A stretch of 64,000 nt of DNA from positions 1-64,000 of the forward strand of contig NZ_BPFA01000011.1 of NCBI RefSeq assembly GCF_019655055.1, written 5' to 3'. The stretch comes from Shewanella sp. MBTL60-112-B2 (GTDB lineage: Bacteria; Pseudomonadota; Gammaproteobacteria; Enterobacterales; Shewanellaceae). The notes under the pieces are model-generated. The model was given only the letters and a program-made list of their open reading frames with translations, made no database searches and had not been told where the DNA came from. Position 1 is the stretch's first letter. Every line of letters begins with the position of its first letter. The position numbers were made by a program, and so were the translations under genes. Below are positions 18,323-29,337 of this stretch, piece after piece.

Positions 18323-18409
18323 ACTCTCCACAGACTTAGGCTACCACAGCTTGATACTTAGGTAAGCCCTTTTTACTGTTTTTTTAAGGCAATCCTGCAA
18401 TTTATTGCG

Positions 18410-20767
18410 TTAGTCCACGTTTTCTACGACTTCGAAGCCTTCAACTGGTCGCTCAAGCGCCAATTTCAATACTTCATCAACCCATTTGACAGGGTAAATT
18501 TTTAGATCGGCAATGACGTTTTGTGGGATTTCTTCCAAATCACGTTCATTTTCTTTTGGAATTAGAACAACTTTCGTACCGCCACGGTGTGCAGCTAGAA
18601 GTTTTTCCTTTAATCCACCAATCGGTAACACTTCACCGCGTAGGGTAATTTCACCGGTCATAGCAACATCTGCGCGAACAGGGTTACCGGTCAGGCTTGA
18701 AACGAGTGCTGTACACATAGCCGCACCCGCTGATGGGCCATCTTTTGGCGTTGCGCCTTCAGGTACGTGAACGTGAATATCACGTTTCTCGTAAAAATCT
18801 GGATTAATGCCAAGCTGTTCTGCGCGAGCTCGAACAACTGTCATAGCAGCTTGAATCGACTCTTGCATCACATCGCCAAGTGAGCCGGTATAAGTTAGCT
18901 TGCCTTTACCAGGCACAGATGTGGCTTCAATAGTCAGCAAGTCACCACCAACTTCAGTCCACGCCAAGCCAGTGACCTGACCAATCTGGTTGTTCGACTC
19001 AGCTTTACCGTAATCACAACGCTGTACACCTAAGAATGACTTAAGGTTGTCTTGGTTGACTTCAATATGCTTAATACTCTTATCAAGCAAAATGTTCTTA
19101 ACCACTTTACGGCAAATCTTCGACAGTTCACGCTCTAGCGCACGCACACCTGCTTCACGGGTGTAATAACGAATAATGCCGATAATAGCACTATCGTCTA
19201 CCGTCACTTCTTTGGCTTTTAGACCGTTACGCTCAATCTGCTTAGGCAACAAGTGCTGCTTAGCGATGTTAAGTTTCTCATCTTCGGTATAACCCGATAG
19301 ACGAATAACTTCCATACGGTCTAATAGCGGACCTGGAATATTCATCGAGTTAGATGTTGCCACGAACATCACATCAGATAAGTCGTAATCGACTTCCATG
19401 TAGTGATCGCTAAATGCTGAGTTCTGCTCTGGATCTAATACTTCAAGTAGTGCAGATGCAGGATCGCCTCGCATGTCGCTACTCATCTTATCGATTTCAT
19501 CAAGCAAGAATAATGGGTTTTTAACGCCCACTTTAGACATCTTCTGGATTACTTTACCCGGCATAGAGCCAATGTAAGTACGACGATGACCGCGGATCTC
19601 CGCTTCATCACGCACGCCGCCTAATGCCACGCGCACATACTTACGGCCTGTCGCCTTAGCGATTGATTGGCCCAATGAAGTCTTACCCACGCCTGGCGGA
19701 CCGACTAAACAAAGAATGGGACCTTTAAGCTGCTTAACTCGGCTTTGAACCGCTAGATACTCTAAAATACGCTCTTTAACTTTCTCAAGACCAAAGTGAT
19801 CGGTATCGAGTACGTCTTGCGCTTTAGCTAAGTCACGTTTGATTTTAGAGCGCTTATGCCAAGGCACTGACACCATCCATTCAACGTAACTTCTCACCAC
19901 AGTTGCCTCAGCAGACATAGGTGACATCATCTTCAACTTATTCAGCTCAGCAGAGGCTTTTTCTTTCGCCTCAGTAGGCATTTGCGCCTCTTCAATCTTT
20001 TTAGCTAAGCTTTCAAACTCATCATGAGACTCGTCAATATCGCCAAGCTCTTTTTGAATAGCCTTCATTTGCTCATTCAAATAGTACTCGCGTTGACTCT
20101 TCTCCATCTGCTTTTTAACACGACCACGAATACGCTTCTCAACCTGAAGTAGGTCAATTTCCGATTCCATCATCGCCATTAAATATTCGATGCGCTCGCT
20201 TACATTGACCATCTCAAGCACTGACTGTTTGTCTTCAAGCTTAAGTGGCATGTGCGCAGCCATGGTATCTGCAAGTCTTGCCGCTTCATCAATCCCCGAC
20301 AGTGAAGTAAGTACCTCTGGTGGGATCTTCTTGTTCAGCTTGATGTAACCTTCAAACTGGCCAACGGCTGAGCGAACGAGGACTTCCTCTTCTTTCTCTG
20401 AAAGTGGCTCAGACTCAAGGTAGTGAGCTGTCGCCTGAAAGATATCTTCCTGCTCGATATAGTTTTCGATGCAGACTCTTTGCCCGCCTTCGACTAATAC
20501 CTTTACGGTGCCATCAGGAAGTTTTAATAACTGCAGGATTGACGCAACAGTACCTACATCGAAAATGTCATCGCTTGTAGGGTCGTCTAACTCAGCATCA
20601 CGCTGGGCGACTAAAATAATTTGTTTACCTTGATCCATTGCTTTTTCTAAGCAACGAATAGATTTTTCTCGACCGACGAATAACGGAATTACCATGTGGG
20701 GATAAACCACCACATCTCTTAGTGGTAGTACGGGTAGTTCGATTCGCGCATCACGCTCTAGGGTCAT
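18410..20767 (-). CDS. lon: Lon ATP-dependent protease
   Basis: LonA-type protease of 785 residues: an N-terminal substrate-binding domain (about 1-210), a coiled-coil region, an AAA+ module with Walker [10 protein letters not shown] (around residue 355) and Walker [10 protein letters not shown], and a C-terminal serine-lysine peptidase with the nucleophile in DGPSAGAAM. It degrades misfolded and regulatory proteins as a cytoplasmic hexamer. Its own promoter region with a heat-shock-like element separates it from clpX. Confidence 0.97.
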   Translation of the reverse strand: MTLERDARIELPVLPLRDVVVYPHMVIPLFVGREKSIRCLEKAMDQGKQIILVAQRDAELDDPTSDDIFDVGTVASILQLLKLPDGTVKVLVEGGQRVCIENYIEQEDIFQATAHYLESEPLSEKEEEVLVRSAVGQFEGYIKLNKKIPPEVLTSLSGIDEAARLADTMAAHMPLKLEDKQSVLEMVNVSERIEYLMAMMESEIDLLQVEKRIRGRVKKQMEKSQREYYLNEQMKAIQKELGDIDESHDEFESLAKKIEEAQMPTEAKEKASAELNKLKMMSPMSAEATVVRSYVEWMVSVPWHKRSKIKRDLAKAQDVLDTDHFGLEKVKERILEYLAVQSRVKQLKGPILCLVGPPGVGKTSLGQSIAKATGRKYVRVALGGVRDEAEIRGHRRTYIGSMPGKVIQKMSKVGVKNPLFLLDEIDKMSSDMRGDPASALLEVLDPEQNSAFSDHYMEVDYDLSDVMFVATSNSMNIPGPLLDRMEVIRLSGYTEDEKLNIAKQHLLPKQIERNGLKAKEVTVDDSAIIGIIRYYTREAGVRALERELSKICRKVVKNILLDKSIKHIEVNQDNLKSFLGVQRCDYGKAESNNQIGQVTGLAWTEVGGDLLTIEATSVPGKGKLTYTGSLGDVMQESIQAAMTVVRARAEQLGINPDFYEKRDIHVHVPEGATPKDGPSAGAAMCTALVSSLTGNPVRADVAMTGEITLRGEVLPIGGLKEKLLAAHRGGTKVVLIPKENERDLEEIPQNVIADLKIYPVKWVDEVLKLALERPVEGFEVVENVD

Positions 20768-20801
20768 AGCTCGATTCCGTTTTTTATGATTACTTATGAG
20801 T

Positions 20802-20829
20802 ATATTGGGATGATTAGATAGGTTTCAAT
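20802..20829 (-). promoter_or_regulatory. Heat-shock (sigma-32-like) promoter for lon
   Basis: The minus strand reads TTGAAA, then 13 nt, then CCCAATAT, close to the sigma-32 pattern (CTTGAAA, 13-15 nt, CCCCATAT). It lies 35-60 nt upstream of the lon ATG. Lon is a classic sigma-32 target in related bacteria. Confidence 0.55.
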
Positions 20830-20859
20830 GGTGAAAAAGAATTAATTAAAGAAGTGTAC

Positions 20860-20886
20860 AAAAAAGGAGCCATATAGGCTCCTTTT
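20860..20886 (-). terminator. clpX terminator
   Basis: AAAAGGAGCC / GGCTCCTTTT hairpin with a TATATG-type loop and a T-run on the minus strand. It lies 30 nt beyond the clpX stop. Confidence 0.85.
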
Positions 20887-20915
20887 AGACTCACAGTCTG
20901 ATTTTAGACGAGAGA

Positions 20916-22193
20916 TTATTCCGCTGTTGCGGCTTGTGCTTCGTTATTAGCATAAATCAGAATTGGGCTTGACTCGCCTTTAACCACTGACTCATCGATA
21001 ACAACTTTAACCACATCATCAGTCGATGGTAGATCATACATGATATCGAGTAAGATCCCTTCAACGATTGAACGAAGACCACGCGCACCAGTTTTACGAG
21101 TTTGTGCTTTAAGAGCAATCGCTTTAAGCGCATCGTCTCTAAATTCAAGCTCTACATTTTCCATCTCAAATAATGCAGCAAACTGTTTAGTGATCGCATT
21201 CTTTGGCTCAGACAAGATCTGAATCAAAGCTTCATCGTCAAGTTCTGACAGTGTCGCAAGTACAGGTAGACGGCCAATGAACTCTGGGATCAAACCGAAC
21301 TTAACTAAATCTTCTGGCTCCACTTCTAGTAGCGTATCAGAGATAGTCTTCTTATCAGCTTCACCTTTGACTTCAGCGCCAAAACCAATACCCGTACCAA
21401 CATGAGCGCGTTGCTCAATGACTTTTTCAAGACCGGCGAACGCACCACCACAAACAAACAAGATCTTAGAGGTATCAACCTGTAAAAACTCCTGCTGTGG
21501 ATGCTTACGACCACCTTGTGGTGGCACAGCAGCGATAGTACCTTCAATCAGTTTCAATAAGGCTTGCTGAACACCCTCACCCGATACGTCACGAGTGATT
21601 GATGGATTGTCAGACTTGCGACTGATTTTATCAATCTCATCGATATACACGATACCGCGCTGTGCTTTCTCTACGTCGTAGTCACACTTTTGCAGTAGCT
21701 TTTGAATGATGTTCTCAACATCTTCACCAACATAACCCGCTTCGGTAAGCGTAGTTGCATCAGCCATAGTAAATGGCACATCAAGCACTCGTGCAAGCGT
21801 TTCTGCTAACAAGGTTTTACCGCTACCCGTTGGGCCAATTAGCAAGATGTTACTCTTACCAAGTTCTACGCCATCTTTAGGGCTAGCATTTCTAAGGCGC
21901 TTGTAGTGGTTATACACTGCGACAGCAAGAACCTTCTTAGCCTTATCTTGACCAATTACATAATCATCCAAGTGTGCTCTTAGCTCATGAGGCGTAGGCA
22001 ACTTGTCTTGATCTTGCTTTGGTGAGATCTCTTTAATCTCTTCTCTAATAATGTCATTGCAGAGTTCAACACACTCATCACAAACATATACAGAAGGTCC
22101 AGCAATGAGTTTTCTTACCTCATGCTGACTCTTGCCACAAAAAGAGCAGTACAGCAGTTTCCCGCCGTCACCGTTACCTTTGTCTTCACCCAT
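20916..22193 (-). CDS. clpX: ClpX, ATP-binding subunit of ClpXP protease
   Basis: AAA+ unfoldase of 425 residues. The N-terminal zinc-binding domain has C16, C19, C38 and C41. Walker A is GPTGSGKT, Walker B is [10 protein letters not shown], and the ClpP-docking IGF-type loop is visible in [16 protein letters not shown] sequence ([10 protein letters not shown]). It recognises tagged substrates and feeds them to ClpP. It lies 84 nt downstream of clpP on the same strand, so the two probably form an operon. Confidence 0.97.
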   Translation of the reverse strand: MGEDKGNGDGGKLLYCSFCGKSQHEVRKLIAGPSVYVCDECVELCNDIIREEIKEISPKQDQDKLPTPHELRAHLDDYVIGQDKAKKVLAVAVYNHYKRLRNASPKDGVELGKSNILLIGPTGSGKTLLAETLARVLDVPFTMADATTLTEAGYVGEDVENIIQKLLQKCDYDVEKAQRGIVYIDEIDKISRKSDNPSITRDVSGEGVQQALLKLIEGTIAAVPPQGGRKHPQQEFLQVDTSKILFVCGGAFAGLEKVIEQRAHVGTGIGFGAEVKGEADKKTISDTLLEVEPEDLVKFGLIPEFIGRLPVLATLSELDDEALIQILSEPKNAITKQFAALFEMENVELEFRDDALKAIALKAQTRKTGARGLRSIVEGILLDIMYDLPSTDDVVKVVIDESVVKGESSPILIYANNEAQAATAE

Positions 22194-22277
22194 TACTTTA
22201 CCTCTGTTTGCAGCAATTCTACTGCCTATATCTTATCGTTACTTCTTATTTGAGCATAGCTCAGAGAAGAGTAAAAA

Positions 22278-22889
22278 TCAGCCTCGTTTTGCTATCACTG
22301 AATCGACTAAACCGTATTCAGCAGCTTCTGTAGCGCTCATGAAGTTATCACGGTCAGTATCACGTTCAATCACTTCAAGTGGCTGGCCAGTATGCTCAGC
22401 AAGCATAGTGTTTAACTTATTCTTAATGCCTAAGATCTCTTGAGCATGAATAGCAATATCCGACGCCTGACCTTGGAAACCGCCTAATGGCTGATGGATC
22501 ATCACTCTAGAGTTTGGTAAGCAATGACGTTTGCCTTCTGCACCGCCTGCTAACAAAAATGCGCCCATGCTCGCCGCTTGACCAATACACACAGTGCTAA
22601 CGTTTGGCTTAATAAACTGCATTGTGTCATAAATCGCCATGCCCGCAGTTACGCTGCCGCCTGGTGAGTTGATGTATAGGTAAATATCCTTATCTGGGCT
22701 CTCTGACTCCAAAAACAGTAACTGAGCAACGATAAGGTTAGCCATATGTTCTTCAACTTGGCCAACAAGAAAGATTACTCGCTCTTTCAAAAGGCGAGAA
22801 TAAATATCATATGAACGTTCACCTTTAGCTGTTTGTTCAACAACCATAGGAACGAGTGCGTTAAGTACTGATTCTGGCGCTTTGTGCAT
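22278..22889 (-). CDS. clpP: ClpP, proteolytic subunit of ClpXP
   Basis: Serine peptidase of 203 residues with the nucleophile serine in [14 protein letters not shown] and the catalytic histidine in [13 protein letters not shown]. The length and N-terminal propeptide-like start are typical. It forms the tetradecameric chamber that works with ClpX. It is downstream of tig, separated by a strong terminator, and upstream of clpX. Confidence 0.97.
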   Translation of the reverse strand: MHKAPESVLNALVPMVVEQTAKGERSYDIYSRLLKERVIFLVGQVEEHMANLIVAQLLFLESESPDKDIYLYINSPGGSVTAGMAIYDTMQFIKPNVSTVCIGQAASMGAFLLAGGAEGKRHCLPNSRVMIHQPLGGFQGQASDIAIHAQEILGIKNKLNTMLAEHTGQPLEVIERDTDRDNFMSATEAAEYGLVDSVIAKRG

Positions 22890-22906
22890 GATTAACTTCC
22901 CTAAAT

Positions 22907-22943
22907 AAAAATGGCCCGCATGAGGAACCTCATACGAGCCATT
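22907..22943 (-). terminator. tig terminator
   Basis: The minus strand folds AATGGCTCGTATGAGG / CCTCATGCGGGCCATT with minor mismatches, followed by TTTTATTT. A second small hairpin (AAATGGC / GCCATTT, 22946-22964) lies just before it. Confidence 0.8.
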
Positions 22944-22978
22944 ATAAATGGCTAATAGCCATTTAAGTCAAGCGATGG

Positions 22979-24283
22979 TTACGCGCGACCTGTAGCCTTG
23001 TTCATAAATTCTTCAAAGTTGACTGCTTTTTCAGTCAAAGTTGCAGTTTTTAACAAAGCTTCAACTGCTTGCTCTTCTAGAGCAACGTTGCGCATGTTTT
23101 GCATTAGCTCTTCGTTACCATTGTAGTAAGCTACAACTTCACTTGGATCTTCGTAAGCAGAAGCCATTGAAGCGATCAAACCTTGAACACGCTCGTCTTC
23201 AGCTTTTAGCTCGTTAGTCTTGATCACTTCGCCAAGTAGTAGACCTACTTTAACGCGACGTGCAGCTTGCTCAGTGAACAGGTCAGCTGGTAGCTCAGGC
23301 ATGTTTGCAGCTTGGTCGCCGAAACGTTGCATAGCTTGCTTACGCAATACTTCTACTTCGCCGTCGATTAGTGCTGTTGGCAATTCGATGTCGTTTTGCT
23401 CAACTAGACCATTAAGAACTTGCTCTTTAACGTTTGCTTTAAGCGCTTGCTCAAGTTCACGGCTCATGTTCTTGCTAATTTCGCCGCGTAGTGCGTCGAT
23501 GCCACCTTCGGTAATACCGAATAGTGTAGCGAACTCGTCGTTAACTTCTGGAAGGTTAGCAGCTTGAACTTCGTTAAGAGTAATAGCGAATGTCGCTACT
23601 TTACCCTTAAGGTTTTCAGCGTGGTAATCTTCTGGGAAAGTCACTTCGATGTTGAACTCTTCACCTGCTTTGTGACCTTCAACACCAGACTCGAAGCCTG
23701 GGATCATACGGCCGCTGCCAAGTTGAAGTTCGAAATCATCAGCCTTGCCGCCTTCGAATTCTTCGCCATCGATAGAACCAACGAAGTTGATCTTAGCTTT
23801 GTCGCCTTCAGCTGCTGCACGATCTGCAACTTCAAAAGTAGCGTGTTGGTTACGAAGCGTTTCAATCATTGCATCAACGTCTGCTTCAGTTACTTCAGCA
23901 GTAGGCTGTTCAACAGTGATTGACTCTAAACCTTTTAGTTCAACTTCTGGGTAGATTTCAAAAGTAGCAACAAACTCAAAGTTTTCGCCTTCAGTTGAAC
24001 CAGGAGTTAATGTAGGTGCGCCTGCAGGGTTTAACTTCTCAGCAATGATTGCTTCAACGAAGTTGCGCTGCATCACTTCACCAGTGATATCTTGACGAAT
24101 AGCATTACCATAACGCTTATTAATAACGCTTACAGGTACTTTTCCTGGACGGAAACCTGGGATGCGGGCACGCTTAGCTTCGCTTTTTAATGCTTCTTTA
24201 ACAGTGTTCTCGATCTGCTCAGCAGGTACAGAAATTGTTAGGCGACGCTCTAAGCCTTGTGTGGTTTCTACAGAAACTTGCAT
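22979..24283 (-). CDS. tig: Trigger factor, ribosome-associated chaperone
   Basis: Trigger factor of 434 residues. The N-terminal ribosome-binding domain has the signature GFRPGKVP, the middle FKBP-type PPIase domain spans roughly 150-245, and the C-terminal helical chaperone domain follows. The start was set at [10 protein letters not shown] (24283); the open frame extends 17 codons further without family support. It is the first gene of the tig-clpP-clpX-lon series. Confidence 0.97.
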   Translation of the reverse strand: MQVSVETTQGLERRLTISVPAEQIENTVKEALKSEAKRARIPGFRPGKVPVSVINKRYGNAIRQDITGEVMQRNFVEAIIAEKLNPAGAPTLTPGSTEGENFEFVATFEIYPEVELKGLESITVEQPTAEVTEADVDAMIETLRNQHATFEVADRAAAEGDKAKINFVGSIDGEEFEGGKADDFELQLGSGRMIPGFESGVEGHKAGEEFNIEVTFPEDYHAENLKGKVATFAITLNEVQAANLPEVNDEFATLFGITEGGIDALRGEISKNMSRELEQALKANVKEQVLNGLVEQNDIELPTALIDGEVEVLRKQAMQRFGDQAANMPELPADLFTEQAARRVKVGLLLGEVIKTNELKAEDERVQGLIASMASAYEDPSEVVAYYNGNEELMQNMRNVALEEQAVEALLKTATLTEKAVNFEEFMNKATGRA

Positions 24284-24491
24284 TTTTTTACCTCGAAATA
24301 TGTCTATCGTCCTTTGCAATAGTCGAAAACTCAACTATTCAGGTATTCGTTTCTTGATCCATAAATTTAACCAAAATGCCCATAAATACTGACGATCGGC
24401 ACAGGTATCTTTTAGTTGATAATTATCAAGACGCGACATTATAGCTATGGAATGCGCCCGAGTCGAGCCTCAAAGCGTGATTTACAGGCGT

Positions 24492-24518
24492 AAAAAAAGC
24501 GACCTAGGGTCGCTTTTT
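24492..24518 (-). terminator. tRNA operon terminator
   Basis: AAAAAGCGACC / GGGTCGCTTTTT hairpin with a T-run on the minus strand, about 20 nt past the 3' end of tRNA-His. Confidence 0.85.
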
Positions 24519-24538
24519 AAACTTCTTTACAGAATGAG

Positions 24539-24615
24539 TGGGGTGACTGATGGGGTTCGAACCCACGACAACCGGAATCACAATCCGGGACTCTACCAAC
24601 TGAGCTACAATCACC
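24539..24615 (-). tRNA. tRNA-His (GTG)
   Basis: Full cloverleaf with acceptor GTGATTG / CAGTCAC, discriminator C73 and an encoded CCA. The anticodon loop reads TTGTGAT with anticodon GTG, and the T-loop GGTTCGAACCC is present. The extra 5' G (G-1) opposite C73, diagnostic of tRNA-His, is at 24615. It is the last of three tRNAs on the minus strand. Confidence 0.95.
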
Positions 24616-24621
24616 ACAAAA

Positions 24622-24698
24622 TGGTACGCCCGGCAGGATTCGAACCTGCGGCCACCCGCTTAGAAGGCGGGTGCTCTATCCAACTGAGCTACGGGCGC
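24622..24698 (-). tRNA. tRNA-Arg (TCT)
   Basis: A 77-nt cloverleaf with acceptor GCGCCCG / CGGGCGT, D-arm GCTCAGTTGGATAGAGC, anticodon stem CCCGC / GCGGG around CTTCTAA (anticodon TCT), T-loop GGTTCGAATCC and an encoded CCA. It decodes AGA. It lies between tRNA-Pro and tRNA-His. Confidence 0.95.
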
Positions 24699-24761
24699 TC
24701 GGCAATGAAATAAATTTCATTTCCTGAACTGGGCAACTAACGTTCCACGTTAGTTTAAATG

Positions 24762-24838
<77 letters not shown>

Positions 24839-24940
24839 AAATTTTGAAACCTATTGTAAAGTACGTTTTCACGCTGGGACACCCTTTACTGTTTCTGGCC
24901 CTCAAGGACAACAACTTGCTGCTCGGTGAGGACGGAGCGC

Positions 24941-24969
24941 ATAGTATCCCCTCTTCTAAATATCGTCAA
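24941..24969 (-). promoter_or_regulatory. Promoter of the tRNA operon
   Basis: The minus strand has TTGACG (-35), a 17-nt spacer and TACTAT (-10), followed by the GC-rich discriminator GCGCTCC. This is the form of a growth-rate/stringently controlled stable-RNA promoter. The rest of 24839-25305 has no gene and contains the folD promoter region. Confidence 0.8.
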
Positions 24970-25305
24970 CGCCTTTTTTAAAAAAAGATGTTCACATGGC
25001 GATTTAACAGCCCGATAGATTTAGTTTTAACCTTTTCGCAGAATTTAGCAGCAAAGTTCGCTATCTAGTCGAAATAAACCGCTGACTCTATCCTTATTTT
25101 CTCAAGAGCTTACTTAACTCAACCGCTAAAATAGAAGCTCTTCCTTTATATAGGTCATTAGCTTTTATCCGCAATATAAAGCACTACGTTATTATCCGTA
25201 TATTAGAATTGTTTGTTAATAGTCTAAATCAATGACACCTTTGGCACGTCCTGTTAAAATGTCGGCGTTTTCCATTATCGCGCCGTATAAAGGACACCAA
25301 CCCCA

Positions 25306-26160
25306 ATGACAGCCCAAAACATCGATGGTAAGGCCATTGCCCAAACCATTCGAACGCAACTCAAAGATAAAGTCACCGCCCGCAAAGAGGCAGGAAAAAG
25401 AGTCCCTGGTTTAGCCGTAATTCTTGTTGGCGCAGATCCTGCCTCACAAGTATATGTTGGCAGCAAACGTAAAGCTTGTGAAGAAGTAGGCTTTATGTCG
25501 CGCTCTTACGATTTAGACAGCAGCATTTCTGAAGATGCGCTTTTGTCATTAATCGATGAATGTAATAACGACCCAAGCATTGATGGTATCTTAGTGCAGT
25601 TACCACTGCCTGAGCATATCGAAGAATCAAAAGTCATTGAACGTATCCGTCCGGATAAAGATGTAGACGGTTTCCACCCTTATAATGTTGGTCGTCTTGC
25701 ACAACGTAGCCCTGTACTACGTTCATGCACGCCAATGGGCATTATGACATTGCTTAAGGCTACCGAGATTGATACCTATGGTTTAGACGCATTAGTAGTA
25801 GGTGCATCTAACATTGTAGGGCGCCCTATGGCACTTGAGCTTTTATTAGCAGGTTGTACAACGACCATCTGTCATCGCTTTACGCGTAATTTAGAAGATA
25901 AAGTTAGACGTGCTGACTTAGTGGTTGTTGCTGTTGGTAAGCCAGGCTTTATTCCTGGTGATTGGATCAAACCAGGCGCTGTCGTCATCGATGTGGGTAT
26001 TAACCGCCTTGAAAACGGTCAACTGGTTGGCGATGTTGAATTTGATGTTGCTTCTCAGCACGCGAGTTTCATTACTCCGGTACCGGGTGGTGTTGGCCCA
26101 ATGACTATCGCAAGCCTGTTAGAGAACACTTTATATGCTTGTGAGCAATATCACGATTAA
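25306..26160 (+). CDS. folD: FolD, methylenetetrahydrofolate dehydrogenase/cyclohydrolase
   Basis: Bifunctional enzyme of 284 residues converting 5,10-methylene-THF to 10-formyl-THF with NADP+. The catalytic-lysine region [13 protein letters not shown], the substrate motif [10 protein letters not shown] and the nucleotide-binding motif [13 protein letters not shown] are all present, with [10 protein letters not shown] near the C-terminus. It is monocistronic. A heptamer tandem repeat begins 5 nt after its stop codon. Confidence 0.97.
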   Translation: MTAQNIDGKAIAQTIRTQLKDKVTARKEAGKRVPGLAVILVGADPASQVYVGSKRKACEEVGFMSRSYDLDSSISEDALLSLIDECNNDPSIDGILVQLPLPEHIEESKVIERIRPDKDVDGFHPYNVGRLAQRSPVLRSCTPMGIMTLLKATEIDTYGLDALVVGASNIVGRPMALELLLAGCTTTICHRFTRNLEDKVRRADLVVVAVGKPGFIPGDWIKPGAVVIDVGINRLENGQLVGDVEFDVASQHASFITPVPGGVGPMTIASLLENTLYACEQYHD

Positions 26161-26164
26161 CTGG

Positions 26165-26227
26165 AGGTTCTAGGTTCTAGGTTCTAGGTTCTAGGTTCTA
26201 GGTTCTAGGTTCTAGGTTCTAGGTTCT
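26165..26227. repeat. Heptamer tandem repeat, nine copies of AGGTTCT
   Basis: Nine perfect head-to-tail copies of the 7-bp unit AGGTTCT, followed by a partial AG. They lie directly after the folD stop and before the folD/cysS terminator. No ORF spans them, so copy-number change would alter only the untranslated region. Confidence 0.95.
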
Positions 26228-26323
26228 AGCAAAATGTTCCTGACCTAGCGAGTAAAAAGATACCACACCTTTCCATCCATGGGGTGAGGAATAAGTGCTC
26301 CAGACCTAGTTACTCAAAAAAAG

Positions 26324-26349
26324 AAAAGCCTGCATTAGCAGGCTTTTTT
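26324..26349. terminator. Bidirectional terminator between folD and cysS
   Basis: AAAAGCCTGC-atta-GCAGGCTTTTTT, with an A-tract on the left and a T-tract on the right. It serves the convergent folD (+) and cysS (-). Confidence 0.85.
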
Positions 26350-26381
26350 GTATATTTAGTTATGCGGCTTATTGCTAAGAA

Positions 26382-27761
26382 TTACTTCTTACGCCAAGTG
26401 GTGCCTTCTGGACCATCTTCTAAGATCACGCCTAATGCATTTAAGCCGTCACGTGCAACGTCTGCTGCAGGCCAATCTTTTTCTGCACGAGCGCGATTAC
26501 GCTCAGCGATTAATGCTTCAATCTGTGCAACTTCATCATCGCTACCTTCACCTTTAAAGAAGGTATCTACGTCTTGGCCTAGAATACCTAACACATCACC
26601 AAGTTCTTTTAGGGCAACACCTAACGCAGAGGCTTGGGCCATATCAGTCGCTTTCAGGCGGTTGATCTCACGCACCATATCAAACAGCACTGAATAGGCT
26701 TCTGGTGTATTAAAGTCATCATCCATCGCAGACTTAAACTTAGCCACGAACTCCTCAGCTGGTGCAGCAGCAACCGTTAAATCTAAATCTTTAAGCGCGG
26801 TATAGATACGCTCAAGGCCAGATTTTGCCTGCTTTAAGTTGTCTTCAGAATAGTTCAGCTGACTGCGGTAATGGCCTGACAACAAGAAATAACGCACTGT
26901 AGTCGCGTCGTAGTGACCTAATACATCACGAATGGTGAAAAAGTTATTCAAAGATTTTGACATCTTTTCTTTATCTACCATCACCATTCCCGTATGCATC
27001 CAATAGTTTACATACGGCGTGTCATGGGCACAGCAAGACTGAGCAATCTCATTCTCATGGTGCGGGAACTGTAGATCAGAACCGCCGCCATGAATGTCGA
27101 AGTGATTACCTAAATGTTTGCTGTTCATTGCAGAACATTCAATGTGCCAACCAGGGCGACCTGGTCCCCATGGTGATTCCCATGTAGGCTCACCTGGTTT
27201 TGACATTTTCCATAATACGAAATCCATTGGATCGCGCTTTGCGTCTTCAACTTCTACTCGAGCGCCCGCTTGTAGCTGCTCAAGATTCTGCCCTGATAAA
27301 CGGCCATATTCAGGGAATGAAGACACGCTGAATAATACATCACCGTTTGAAGCCACATAGGCATGCTCACGTTCGATTAGTTTTTCAACCATATCAATAA
27401 TTTCTGGCATATGCAGTGTCGCGCGTGGCTCGTTATCTGGACGTGCCATATTAAGCGCATCAAAATCACGGTGCATTTCACCAATCAAGCGCTCAGTTAA
27501 TTCATCGCAACTTTCTTTGTTTTCATTGGCACGCTTAATGATTTTGTCATCGACGTCAGTAATATTGCGCTGAAAATTAACGTCATACCCGCTATATCTT
27601 AGGTATCTAACTATCATGTCGAAAGATACAAATGTACGTCCGTGGCCAATATGACATAAATCATAGATGGTCACCCCACACACATACATGCCAACCTTTC
27701 CTGGTTGTAGTGGCACAAACTGCTCTTTTTGGCGGGTCAGACTATTGTAAAGCTTCAACAT
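26382..27761 (-). CDS. cysS: Cysteinyl-tRNA synthetase
   Basis: Class I synthetase of 459 residues with the HIGH-type motif in CHIGHGRT, the KMSKS motif in [10 protein letters not shown], and zinc-binding residues including C28 and the GWHIECSAM / [14 protein letters not shown] region. The length is typical. It is divergent from ppiB across a 311-bp intergenic region. Confidence 0.97.
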   Translation of the reverse strand: MLKLYNSLTRQKEQFVPLQPGKVGMYVCGVTIYDLCHIGHGRTFVSFDMIVRYLRYSGYDVNFQRNITDVDDKIIKRANENKESCDELTERLIGEMHRDFDALNMARPDNEPRATLHMPEIIDMVEKLIEREHAYVASNGDVLFSVSSFPEYGRLSGQNLEQLQAGARVEVEDAKRDPMDFVLWKMSKPGEPTWESPWGPGRPGWHIECSAMNSKHLGNHFDIHGGGSDLQFPHHENEIAQSCCAHDTPYVNYWMHTGMVMVDKEKMSKSLNNFFTIRDVLGHYDATTVRYFLLSGHYRSQLNYSEDNLKQAKSGLERIYTALKDLDLTVAAAPAEEFVAKFKSAMDDDFNTPEAYSVLFDMVREINRLKATDMAQASALGVALKELGDVLGILGQDVDTFFKGEGSDDEVAQIEALIAERNRARAEKDWPAADVARDGLNALGVILEDGPEGTTWRKK

Positions 27762-28072
27762 TGATTATTCTCTTCAACGGCTAAAATTAAAAATTAGTTT
27801 TCCAGTTTACCATTGCAAAAGTCGCTGTTCCAAGCTGTTTTCACGTTGAAAGTTCGCAAAAACGAGTAGATATGGCGCATCTACGCCAGTTTGCGATCTT
27901 ATACCTATAATCATTAGACAATTTCTTTGACGCTCTGCTTAAATTCAGTGCAAACACCCTGCAGAACAGGTGTAAATTTGACAACCTAACCACACAGCAC
28001 TTTATGGCGTTCGGCAATTACGTTAGAATCCAGCCATAATCGACAACGTATTCAATAACGAGAGTTTTAAAT
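27762..28072. other. Divergent cysS/ppiB promoter region with a long hairpin
   Basis: It contains no gene. At 27855-27895 lies a two-tier inverted repeat: outer CGCAAA / TTTGCG and inner GTAGAT / ATCTAC with a 7-nt loop, separated by symmetric 5-nt internal loops. A TTGACA at 27978 may be a -35 box for ppiB, but the matching -10 is weak. Confidence 0.5.
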
Positions 28073-28567
28073 ATGATCACACTGCATACCAATCACGGCG
28101 AAATCAAGTTAGCCCTAGATGCTGAAAAAGCACCAAACACTGCGGCTAACTTCGTTAATTATGTTAAAGAAGGTTTCTACGACGGTACAGTTTTTCACCG
28201 TGTAATCGACGGTTTCATGATCCAAGGTGGTGGTTTCACGGAAGACATGGGCCAAAAACGCCCTAACGAAACAATTGAAAACGAAGCTAACAACGGTTTA
28301 TCGAACAAAATCGGTACTATCGCTATGGCTCGTACTTCTGATCCACATTCAGCTACAGCTCAGTTCTTCATCAATGTTGGCGATAACACTTTCCTAGACT
28401 TTAAGTCAGAGTCTGCACAAGGCTGGGGTTACTGTGTATTTGGTGAAGTTGTTGAAGGTATGGACGTAGTTAACAAGATCAAAGCAGTTAGCACTGGCAA
28501 CCGTGGCATGCATCAAGATGTTCCTCTTGAGACTGTTATCATCGAAAAAGTGACTATCGAAGAGTAA
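28073..28567 (+). CDS. ppiB: PpiB, cytoplasmic cyclophilin-type peptidyl-prolyl isomerase
   Basis: Single-domain cyclophilin of 164 residues with no signal peptide. The catalytic signature [13 protein letters not shown] (around residues 42-54) is intact, as are [11 protein letters not shown] and the C-terminal [11 protein letters not shown]. It catalyses cis-trans isomerisation of X-Pro bonds. It is followed after 10 nt by lpxH and is probably co-transcribed with it. Confidence 0.95.
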   Translation: MITLHTNHGEIKLALDAEKAPNTAANFVNYVKEGFYDGTVFHRVIDGFMIQGGGFTEDMGQKRPNETIENEANNGLSNKIGTIAMARTSDPHSATAQFFINVGDNTFLDFKSESAQGWGYCVFGEVVEGMDVVNKIKAVSTGNRGMHQDVPLETVIIEKVTIEE

Positions 28568-28577
28568 TAACACCTCG

Positions 28578-29294
28578 ATGCGCACTCTATTTGTGGGCGA
28601 TTTGCACTTAAGTGCTGATCGCCCCGATATCACCCAAGCTTTTCTTGAATTTCTCGATACTCAACTTCACGACACCGATGCTTTATATATACTTGGTGAT
28701 CTGTTTGAAGTCTGGGTTGGCGACGATATCGCTGAACCTTTCGCGAGCCAGCTTGCTAAATCGATAAAAAAAGCCTCACTTAAGCTGCCGATCTATTTTA
28801 TCCATGGCAACAGAGACTTTTTAATTGGTAATGAGTTTGCTAAGCGCAGCGGAATGACATTATTGCCAGAAGTGCATACACTCGATTTATACGGCGTATC
28901 TACTGTTATTTTGCATGGCGACAGCCTTTGTACTCTCGACAAGGCTTATCAACGATTTCGTAAGTTCCGTAACTTAAGTTGGGCAAAATGGCTCTATGCT
29001 CATTTGCCTAAATCTAAACGTCTCGGTATTGCCGCAAAACTACGAAATAAAAGCCAAAGCAGTAATCAGCAAAAAAGCTATACCATTATGGACGTTGAGC
29101 CTATAGCAGTGCTTGAGCTACTTGATAGCACCCAAACTCAGCAAATGATCCACGGTCACACACATCGCCCGGCAATCCATGAACTGAGTAATGGTAAACG
29201 CCGAATAGTTGTTGGTGATTGGTATGAGCAAGGCAGCATGCTCACTGTTAGCCAAGATAATATTGAGTTAATCGAGCTACCTTTCGGCAAGTAA
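28578..29294 (+). CDS. lpxH: LpxH, UDP-2,3-diacylglucosamine pyrophosphatase
   Basis: Calcineurin-like metallophosphoesterase of 238 residues. The metal ligands are in [36 protein letters not shown] and HGHTHRP. It hydrolyses UDP-2,3-diacylglucosamine to lipid X in lipid A biosynthesis on the cytoplasmic side of the inner membrane. The ppiB-lpxH pairing is common in Gammaproteobacteria. Confidence 0.95.
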   Translation: MRTLFVGDLHLSADRPDITQAFLEFLDTQLHDTDALYILGDLFEVWVGDDIAEPFASQLAKSIKKASLKLPIYFIHGNRDFLIGNEFAKRSGMTLLPEVHTLDLYGVSTVILHGDSLCTLDKAYQRFRKFRNLSWAKWLYAHLPKSKRLGIAAKLRNKSQSSNQQKSYTIMDVEPIAVLELLDSTQTQQMIHGHTHRPAIHELSNGKRRIVVGDWYEQGSMLTVSQDNIELIELPFGK

Positions 29295-29337
29295 TCATGA
29301 CTTGCCGTTATTTCGCTCATTCTTAGCTGACGTAAAC

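Noticed and set aside
24447..24713. Open frame of 88 codons over the tRNA cluster, plus strand
   Set aside because: It is the antisense translation of tRNA-His and tRNA-Arg; cloverleaf structures explain the sequence.
26165..26227. Possible CRISPR array
   Set aside because: The unit is 7 bp with no spacers, so it is a simple tandem repeat.
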